DNA from: Pseudomonadota bacterium
GTDB lineage: Bacteria > Pseudomonadota > Alphaproteobacteria > Rhizobiales > Beijerinckiaceae
Reading direction: 5' to 3'
Length of the DNA stretch: 9,333 bases
Assembly (NCBI GenBank): GCA_023426505.1
Contig: JAFAAP010000222.1
Span: forward strand, 1-9,333
Below are positions 4,901 through 9,333 of this stretch, one piece after another. The notes beneath the pieces are model-generated. The model did no database searches. It saw only the letters and a list, made by a program, of their open reading frames with translations, and was not told the DNA's origin. Position 1 is the stretch's first letter. Every line of letters begins with the position of its first letter. The translations under genes and the position numbers were made by a program.

Positions 4901-7602
4901 TGAGCGGACGTCTTACGTCGGTGGCGAGCAATGCTGAGAAATCCAGCCCTGAGGCTGCCCCGGCGCACCGGGGCGCAACGCCGGGACGGCTCCACCACAG
5001 CAGTCTGCTCTGGCGTTTCCTGCTGATCGGGGTCGCGGCCCTTGCCCCTTTGATCGGAGCGCTCCTTCAACTTGCGGGGAACGAGCGGGACATGGCCCTC
5101 AGGGCTGCCCGAGCGCGCGCGGAGTTTCTGGCCTCGTCGGTGGTTGAGGGACAAAGCCATGCCGTCGACAAGGCGCAGGCGACTTTGAGTTTTCTCGCGA
5201 CGGTGCCGGCGCTTCGGGCCGGCGGCCCCGGATGTGACGCGGAGCTGACGCGGTACATCGCGTTGCATCCGTGGATCAAGACGCTCCGGTTCTCGGCACC
5301 CGATGGGAGCGCCATCTGCGGCGACCGGCCAGACACCAAGGCTCAGAATGTCGCGGAACACGAATACTTCAGGAGAGCCTCTCAGGGCCAAGAGTTCACC
5401 CTAACCGAACCGGTCATCAACCCGAAGACTGGTGCTCTGTCCACGACAATTGCCGTGCCGGTGACTGAGGACGGCAGCTTGCTGGGGGTCCTGTCGCTCG
5501 GACTCGACCAGCCGCTCTTCGGGCGGCAGCATCAGGCTGATGCAGCCTTTGACGTCAACATCTTGATCGTCGACCAGAAGGGTGTTCTTGTCTCGCACTA
5601 TCCGCCCGCTCCGGACCTGATCAAGGCGAGCATCCGCGACCGCGTCGTCATTGAGCAAGCTCTCGCACGCCGCGAGGGAACAGCCGTGGCGCCGGATCTC
5701 CACGGTGTCGAGCGCCTGTTCGTTTTCCGGACCTTGCCCGCGACGGACGCGGTCATTGTGATCGGGCTGGACCCGTCGTCCGTCACCGGTGCAATCGACC
5801 AAGCGTTGCGTCACCGCATGGTCCTTATCATCCTGATCATCACGGGGTCGATGCTGCTTGCCCTTCTGGGCGCCGAAATCCTGATCTTCCGCCCTTTGCG
5901 GAACCTCGCGGGCACCGCCGAGGCTCTGGAACAGGGCGACTTCAGCGCCCGCTCACCCTATGAGGGCGCCGGCGAGGTTGGGGTGCTTGCCCGAACCCTC
6001 AACAGCATGGCAGAGGCTGTGGCTGACCGCGAGCGCAAGCTCAAGAACGCGCGAGACATCGCGGAGGAGGCGCTTCGAGGCGCAAAGCTCGCCAACCGGG
6101 CCAAGACGGATTTCTTGGCCTCCATGAGCCACGAGATCCGCACGCCTCTGCACGGCATTATTGGCTACACGGAGCGGTTGCTCGATGAGAACCTTAGCCC
6201 GCAACAGGCCCGGTATGCCGAGCTGATTCAGGTGGCCGGTTCGGCCCTGCTGACCGTGGCGAATGACATCCTCGACCTTTCCAGCATCGAAGCCGACCAG
6301 GTTCAACTCCAGCACGAGCCGTTCTCCCTCAGGCCGCTTGTGTATAACACGGTTTCCCTCGTCAGCAGCGGTGCCGGCAAGAAGGGGGTCCCGATCAACG
6401 TCATCATGGATACTGACGTGCCGGACCTCCTCATCGGCGATGAGGCGCGCCTCCGCCAGATCCTGCTCAACCTGCTCAACAATGCCGTCAAGTTCACGCG
6501 CGAGGGCCACATCACGACGAGGGTCGAGTACAAGGGAGCGTCTCCGGCGGGCGAACTCATCCGGATGTCGGTCATCGACACCGGCATCGGAATTGCTCCG
6601 GAGAAACGCGACCGCCTCTTCAAACGCTTCTCTCAGGTTGACGCGTCGATCCGGCGGGAGTTCGGCGGGACCGGTCTTGGGCTTGCGATCTCAAAGCGCC
6701 TGATCGAACTCATGGGCGGTCAGATCGGGGTCGAAAGCGCCGAAGGGGAGGGGTCGATCTTCTGGATCGAGGTGGCTCTTCCCAAAGGCCAGGTGCTGCC
6801 TCACGCGGTGCGGAGCGAACCGGTGTCTACCGCCACAGCTCCGGCCCGGATCCTTCTCGCCGAGGACGTTCCGGTGAACCAGGAACTCGCCCAGGCCTTG
6901 CTGGAGGCCGCCGGCCACGAGGTTGATGTCGTGTCGAACGGTGACGAGGCCGTCGCGGCCGTGAAAGCCAAAACCTATGACCTTGTGCTCATGGATATCC
7001 AGATGCCGGGGATGGACGGCATCACGGCCACCCGGTGGATTCGCGCCTTGCCCCCTCCGGCCGGCAAGACCCTGATCGTGGCCATGACGGCCAATGTCCT
7101 GCCGGACCAGGTCAGAGGCTTCCGGGCCGCGGGCATGGACGATCACATCGGCAAGCCACTCCGCCGGGAGGACCTGTTGCGAAAACTCAACGAATGGCTG
7201 GCTTCGAAGGATACTCCTTGCCACGACCATGCAGCCGAGCGTTCCGAGGAGTCTGGGTTCGACGAGAAGGCCTATCGGGACCTCGTCGACACGATCGGGG
7301 GCGATCGCGTCAGTCAATGGCTAGTCCGCCTAGATGAGCAACTGCAGAGCACCTTGGCGAGCGGTGACTTTGCGGACGAAAGCCGCGAGCAGATTGCATC
7401 GACGGCTCACGCGATTGTCTCGCAGGCGGCCCTTCTCGGCTTCGGTGAACTGGCCGCCTTCTGTTCGAGCCTGGAGCAAGCTTGTCGCAACAGCGAAGAC
7501 CCAGGCCACCTTCTCGGTCAGACGCGCCTGGCGGCCCACGTGGCGCGCCAGAGGATCGCGCACCTGATGCAGAACACCTCACTTGAACCTCCCCGCGGAT
7601 AA
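4900..7602 (+). CDS. Hybrid sensor histidine kinase (Cache-HAMP-HisKA-HATPase-REC-Hpt)
   Basis: A 900-residue inner-membrane sensor. Order: cytoplasmic N-terminus; TM1 (about 37-58, LLWRFLLIGVAALAPLIGAL); extracytoplasmic double-Cache-like sensor (about 60-300, with H154-EYFRRA and the GALSTTIAVPV strand); TM2 (about 307-330); HAMP (331-380); short coiled coil; HisKA with phospho-His411 in SMSHEIRTPLHG; HATPase with N-box Asn528, G1 box DTGIGIAPEK (Asp560) and G2 GGTGLGL (589-595); receiver with Glu655/Asp656, phospho-Asp699 (LVLMDIQMPGMDG) and Lys752; and a C-terminal Hpt-like helix bundle with His837 (STAHAIVSQAALLGFGEL). All catalytic residues are present. The Hpt motif has V-S-Q where the classical one has L-K-G, a variant I associate with alphaproteobacterial hybrid kinases. 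Co-transcribed with the upstream regulator (one-base overlap), it probably forms a relay His411-Asp699-His837-Asp59. The ligand is unknown; Cache domains usually sense small organic molecules. Confidence 0.95.
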   Translation: MSGRLTSVASNAEKSSPEAAPAHRGATPGRLHHSSLLWRFLLIGVAALAPLIGALLQLAGNERDMALRAARARAEFLASSVVEGQSHAVDKAQATLSFLATVPALRAGGPGCDAELTRYIALHPWIKTLRFSAPDGSAICGDRPDTKAQNVAEHEYFRRASQGQEFTLTEPVINPKTGALSTTIAVPVTEDGSLLGVLSLGLDQPLFGRQHQADAAFDVNILIVDQKGVLVSHYPPAPDLIKASIRDRVVIEQALARREGTAVAPDLHGVERLFVFRTLPATDAVIVIGLDPSSVTGAIDQALRHRMVLIILIITGSMLLALLGAEILIFRPLRNLAGTAEALEQGDFSARSPYEGAGEVGVLARTLNSMAEAVADRERKLKNARDIAEEALRGAKLANRAKTDFLASMSHEIRTPLHGIIGYTERLLDENLSPQQARYAELIQVAGSALLTVANDILDLSSIEADQVQLQHEPFSLRPLVYNTVSLVSSGAGKKGVPINVIMDTDVPDLLIGDEARLRQILLNLLNNAVKFTREGHITTRVEYKGASPAGELIRMSVIDTGIGIAPEKRDRLFKRFSQVDASIRREFGGTGLGLAISKRLIELMGGQIGVESAEGEGSIFWIEVALPKGQVLPHAVRSEPVSTATAPARILLAEDVPVNQELAQALLEAAGHEVDVVSNGDEAVAAVKAKTYDLVLMDIQMPGMDGITATRWIRALPPPAGKTLIVAMTANVLPDQVRGFRAAGMDDHIGKPLRREDLLRKLNEWLASKDTPCHDHAAERSEESGFDEKAYRDLVDTIGGDRVSQWLVRLDEQLQSTLASGDFADESREQIASTAHAIVSQAALLGFGELAAFCSSLEQACRNSEDPGHLLGQTRLAAHVARQRIAHLMQNTSLEPPRG

Positions 7603-7612
7603 AGTCGGGGGG
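7589..7612 (+). terminator. Hairpin overlapping the kinase stop codon
   Basis: CTCCCCG (7589-7595) pairs with CGGGGGG (7606-7612), seven pairs including one T-G, across a 10-base loop that holds the TAA stop (7600-7602). No T-run follows (ATTCTGG), so it is a poor intrinsic terminator. It may instead protect the 3' end of the mRNA. Confidence 0.35.
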
Positions 7613-7644
7613 ATTCTGGCGGTGTCCTGCGTGATCTCTCCGGA

Positions 7645-7812
7645 CCTCCCGCGCAAGTGTGGACCTTGCGCTACAGCTTATCCGGCCTCGATCCCGGTCC
7701 GGGAATGTTTGGGGTGCTGTCCCGGTCGCCGCCCTCCCGCCGTCGGCAGGCGATCCGCTCTGACGGCAACGCCCGAAGGCGTCCGTCCGGAGGGTGCTGG
7801 TGAGCCAGACCC
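7645..7812 (+). ncRNA. Candidate structured RNA (tandem hairpins)
   Basis: At least four near-perfect stem-loops occur in 165 bases: GCGCAAG/CTTGCGC (7651-7657, 7665-7671); GGTCGCC/GGCGATC (7724-7730, 7749-7755, one G-T); GACGG + ACGCC closed by loop CGAA with GGCGT + CCGTC (7762-7787, two-base bulge); and GGGT + CTGG around loop TGAG with CCAG + ACCC (7792-7812). The last one buries the ribosome site and GTG of the small frame that follows, so it could be a leader element controlling translation. No known RNA family fits convincingly. GC-rich DNA forms hairpins by chance, so this needs covariation support. Confidence 0.3.
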
Positions 7813-7940
7813 AATCGCGGATGGACGAAGCCCCGACGCCGCCTGCCAAAGGAGCGGTTCCGCACGCCAGCCAGCTCACATGGGGAGATCAGGTCAAGAG
7901 TTTATCAAAGCCACGCCGAAAGACCTCTTCCTTCAGGTAG
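7800..7940 (+). CDS. Small GTG-started reading frame, possibly a truncated host gene
   Basis: Forty-six codons from GTG 7800 to TAG 7938-7940 (VSQTQSRMDEAPTPPAKGAV, then PHASQLTWGDQVKSLSKP and RRKTSSFR). A near-ideal GGAGG (7789-7793) lies 6 bases before the GTG, which is the main argument for it. The first 38 residues look like a genuine N-terminus. The last few are basic, and the frame stops inside the hairpin that resembles the element's right end. A plausible reading is that the TnpB element inserted into this gene and the end is now element sequence. The remainder would lie beyond 9333, outside the window. No family is recognised. Chance remains possible. Confidence 0.3.
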   Translation: MSQTQSRMDEAPTPPAKGAVPHASQLTWGDQVKSLSKPRRKTSSFR

Positions 7941-7943
7941 AGG
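7924..7943 (+). repeat. Left-end-type hairpin resembling the right-end hairpin
   Basis: CCTCT (7924-7928) pairs with AGAGG (7939-7943) across the loop TCCTTCAGGT, and is followed by ATGG. The right-end hairpin has CCCCTC/GAGGGG around ACTTCAGG followed by GATG. The shared loop core (CTTCAGG) and the GAGGATG context suggest the subterminal hairpin of the element's left end, which in IS200/IS605 elements resembles the right one and is bound by TnpA. Alternatively it is a decayed right end of another copy. Confidence 0.4.
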
Positions 7944-7971
7944 ATGGAAGGCGTAGCAAGCTTGACTTGTT

Positions 7972-7994
7972 CGCGATCCGTTCGCACGATCGCG
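7972..7994 (+). promoter_or_regulatory. Hairpin abutting the tnpB start codon
   Basis: CGCGATC (7972-7978) and GATCGCG (7988-7994) are perfect reverse complements around a 9-base loop. The stem ends two bases before ATG 7997 and occupies the place where a ribosome site should be; none is otherwise visible. It could restrain TnpB translation, which would suit a nuclease that is costly to overproduce. Confidence 0.45.
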
Positions 7995-7996
7995 GG

Positions 7997-9289
7997 ATGA
8001 AAGTCCTTCGCGCCACCCGATTCAAGCTGTGTCCGAACCGGTCACGGGTGCGCGAAATTTCCAACGCAGCCGGTGCGGCGCGGTGGATCTACAACTGGGG
8101 CCTCGCCGAGTGGCAGGCCCGCTACAAACGCGGCAAGACGGTCTCGTATGAGACGCTCGCGGCGGACATTCCGCGGCTGAAAAAGGATCCGAAAACCTCC
8201 TGGCTGAGGGAGGTGCCGTCTCAGGTGCTGATGAACCTCGGCCGAGCCTACCAGAACCTGTTCGATGACATCGCCAAGGCGAAGCGCGGACAGCTGGCGT
8301 GGCGGGACGTGCGGCGGCCGAAGAAGAAGCGGTTCGATGCGTCGCGGAGCTTCCGCTTCCCGGCGATCCGGCCGGAACACATCAACGCTCAGGCGATCAA
8401 GCTGCCGAAGATCGGCTGGGTGACGTACCGCAAGTCACGGGATCTCGAGGGCCGGGTCACCCAAGCGACAGTGTCGCGTGAGGCGGACGGCTGGTACATC
8501 TCGATCCTGACGACAAACGTAGTCGAAGCGCCGGCGCCGGTGAATGCGCCGGTCGAGGGTATCGATGTCGGCGTTGCCCGCACGATGACGTTCTCGTCCG
8601 GTGCTGAGCCGCTCGTGATGCCGGTTCTGTCGGCGCAGGATCGGGCTCACCGTCTGCGGCTGCAGCGGCGACTCTCCCGCCGTAAGAAGGGCTCGAAGCG
8701 CTATGCCAGGGCCAGGCGGGCGTTGGCTCGCAATCGCACCAAGGAGGCTCGTCGGCGGCGGGCCGTCCTCGACAAGGCGACGACAGCGATCGTGCGGCGT
8801 TCGCCGAACATCGCCCATGAGGATCTTCGGATCCGCAACATGACGGCGAGCGCCAGGGGCACGATTGACAATCCCGGCTCGAACGTTCGGCAGAAGGCGG
8901 GGCTGAACCGGGCCATTCTCGAGCAAGGCTGGGGGATGGCCTTCCGGATGCTGGCCTACAAGGCAGCGGCCGCCGGCGGCGCCGTCGTGAAGGTCGAGGC
9001 GCGCGGCTCCTCGCAGGAGTGCAGCGCGTGCGGGCATGTCAGCCCGGACAATCGAAAGGCACAGGCGAAGTTTGCCTGTACATCATGCGGTCACGCCGAG
9101 AACGCAGACGACAATGCTGCGAAGGTGATTGCCGCCCGTGGGGAGGTTCTCCTCGCGGCGAGACGGAAAGCGGCCGCGGGACACGCGGCATCGGGACGTG
9201 GAGCCAACGTCAGACCCGGAGCGGCTGCGCCGCGCCGGGCAGTGGTGACGAAGCGTCAACCTGCTCAACCAGTACGCCGCCAGGCGTGA
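7997..9289 (+). CDS. tnpB: TnpB, RNA-guided RuvC nuclease of an IS200/IS605-type element
   Basis: A 430-residue TnpB (OrfB), ancestor-type relative of Cas12. Guided by the omega RNA it cuts DNA next to a short target-adjacent motif and helps the element persist after excision. An N-terminal helical/wedge region (1-180, starting MKVLRATRFKLCPNRSRVRE) precedes split RuvC motifs: Asp190 (EGIDVGVARTM), Glu275 (NIAHEDLRIRN) and Asp371 (ENADDNAAKVI). The zinc ribbon is Cys342-x2-Cys345 and Cys361-x2-Cys364. All catalytic and metal residues are intact, so it should be active. ATG 7997 is the conserved family start; the frame is open further upstream to 7583, but that part is unrelated. The last 50 residues are Ala/Arg-rich and lack domain character, as expected where the gene must also encode the omega RNA. 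A hairpin lies directly before the start. Confidence 0.93.
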   Translation: MKVLRATRFKLCPNRSRVREISNAAGAARWIYNWGLAEWQARYKRGKTVSYETLAADIPRLKKDPKTSWLREVPSQVLMNLGRAYQNLFDDIAKAKRGQLAWRDVRRPKKKRFDASRSFRFPAIRPEHINAQAIKLPKIGWVTYRKSRDLEGRVTQATVSREADGWYISILTTNVVEAPAPVNAPVEGIDVGVARTMTFSSGAEPLVMPVLSAQDRAHRLRLQRRLSRRKKGSKRYARARRALARNRTKEARRRRAVLDKATTAIVRRSPNIAHEDLRIRNMTASARGTIDNPGSNVRQKAGLNRAILEQGWGMAFRMLAYKAAAAGGAVVKVEARGSSQECSACGHVSPDNRKAQAKFACTSCGHAENADDNAAKVIAARGEVLLAARRKAAAGHAASGRGANVRPGAAAPRRAVVTKRQPAQPVRRQA

Positions 9290-9332
9290 TGGACTTGGGA
9301 ATCCCCTCACTTCAGGGAGGGGAGGATGTCAA
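9190..9332 (+). ncRNA. Candidate omega RNA scaffold overlapping the 3' end of tnpB
   Basis: TnpB omega RNAs come from the 3' end of the gene and the right end. Here four stem-loops follow each other: 9215-9239 (CCCGG + GCGGC with GCCGC + CCGGG), 9246-9258 (TGACG, loop AAG, CGTCA), 9274-9287 (ACGCC, loop GCCA, GGCGT, reaching the tnpB stop) and 9302-9323 (TCCCCTC, 8-nt loop, GAGGGGA), then GATGTCAA. The guide would be the flank after 9332/9333, which lies outside the window for this copy. The 5' limit (about 9190) is a guess. The same scaffold sits at 1-126 for the upstream copy. Confidence 0.7.
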
Positions 9333-9333
9333 T
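9207..9333 (+). repeat. 127-bp terminal direct repeat, copy 2
   Basis: Second copy of the repeat at 1-127, here in its full context behind an intact tnpB. It covers the last 26 codons of tnpB, the stop at 9287-9289 and 44 bases of right-end sequence with the terminal hairpin (9302-9308 pairing with 9317-9323). Nothing follows it in the window, so the right flank of this element copy is unknown. Confidence 0.93.

Larger units (their letters stand above)
7603..7996. other. Structured spacer between kinase and tnpB
   Basis: About 390 bases without an established gene. Strong inverted repeats follow each other: 7651-7671 (7-bp stem, 7-nt loop), 7724-7755 (GGTCGCC with GGCGATC), 7762-7787 (two 5-bp stems with a CGAA tetraloop) and 7792-7812 (two 4-bp stems). 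A small GTG-started frame occupies 7800-7940. The left end of the TnpB element must lie somewhere in the right half. The long frame running through from 7583 into tnpB is an accident: it overlaps the kinase 3' end and has no recognisable domain before 7997. Confidence 0.5.
7800..9333 (+). mobile_element. IS200/IS605-superfamily TnpB-only element (left limit uncertain)
   Basis: An element with tnpB, no tnpA, and a right end made of a GC-rich hairpin plus GATGTCAA. This is the organisation of IS1341-type TnpB-only elements, which need a TnpA supplied from elsewhere to move. The right limit is fixed at about 9332 by the edge of the 127-bp identity with copy 1. The left limit lies between about 7800 and 7970 and is not resolved; the hairpin at 7924-7943 and a TTGAC at 7962-7966 are the best markers. 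The element is at least two-copy unless the sequence is circular. Confidence 0.7.

Noticed and set aside
7690..7815. Resemblance to a cobalamin riboswitch (GGGAATG, CCCGAAGGCG, GAGCCAGACC in roughly the right order)
   Set aside because: The highly conserved CCCGC-ACTGT segment is absent, the B12 box is incomplete, and the only ribosome site lies inside rather than after the supposed aptamer. No cobalamin gene follows.
5953..7879. Long minus-strand open frames opposite the kinase (for example 5953-6510, 6691-7317, 7310-7879)
   Set aside because: They are antisense shadows of a GC-rich gene whose plus-strand domains are continuous and catalytically complete.
7583..7996. N-terminal extension of TnpB from an upstream ATG (568-residue frame)
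   Set aside because: It overlaps the kinase 3' end, contains no recognisable domain, and TnpB proteins begin at the sequence encoded from 7997.
1..9333. Plasmid or phage genome with terminal redundancy
   Set aside because: No replication, partition, capsid, terminase or integrase gene is present, and the repeat is an insertion-element end, not a packaging or telomere-like sequence.

Overview
The window looks like an accessory stretch of a GC-rich alphaproteobacterial chromosome, most likely Hyphomicrobiales (the Microvirga, Methylobacterium and Bradyrhizobium kind). This rests on codon use, on the variant phosphotransfer motif of the hybrid kinase and on the scatter of gene fragments between intact genes. 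The genus is not determined. There is no replication gene, rRNA, tRNA or CRISPR array.

The most informative feature is that the first and last 127 bases are identical (1-127 = 9207-9333). The repeat is the 3' tail of a TnpB gene plus the right end of its IS200/IS605-type element. It stops within about one base of the expected element terminus (GATGTCAA). The window therefore reads as the segment between two direct copies of one TnpB element, or less likely as a 9206-bp circle. The full copy at the right carries an intact TnpB nuclease (7997-9289) and a folded candidate omega RNA overlapping its 3' end. No TnpA transposase is present.

Left to right: the right end of TnpB copy 1 (1-127); a SnoaL/NTF2-like protein on the minus strand (220-762); a graveyard of gene pieces (an aldehyde dehydrogenase piece 817-960 minus, an unassigned 3' end 1023-1172 plus, and a GABA-aminotransferase N-terminus 1188-1487 plus); an intact Old Yellow Enzyme of the YqjM/XenA class (1618-2712); a largely gene-free stretch (2713-3335); two tiny convergent membrane-protein candidates (3336-3497 plus, 3556-3663 minus); a regulatory spacer (3664-4198); then a LuxR-type response regulator (4199-4900) overlapping by one base a 900-residue hybrid sensor kinase (4900-7602).

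The two-component pair is the main intact functional unit. The kinase has two membrane segments, a periplasmic Cache sensor, HAMP, HisKA (H411), ATPase, receiver (D699) and a C-terminal Hpt-like region (H837). Together with the regulator (D59, DNA-binding HTH) this gives a complete His-Asp-His-Asp relay. An inverted repeat straddles the putative promoter of the regulator gene. Between the kinase and tnpB (7603-7996) lies a run of strong hairpins and a small GTG-started reading frame that may be the 5' end of a host gene interrupted by the element.
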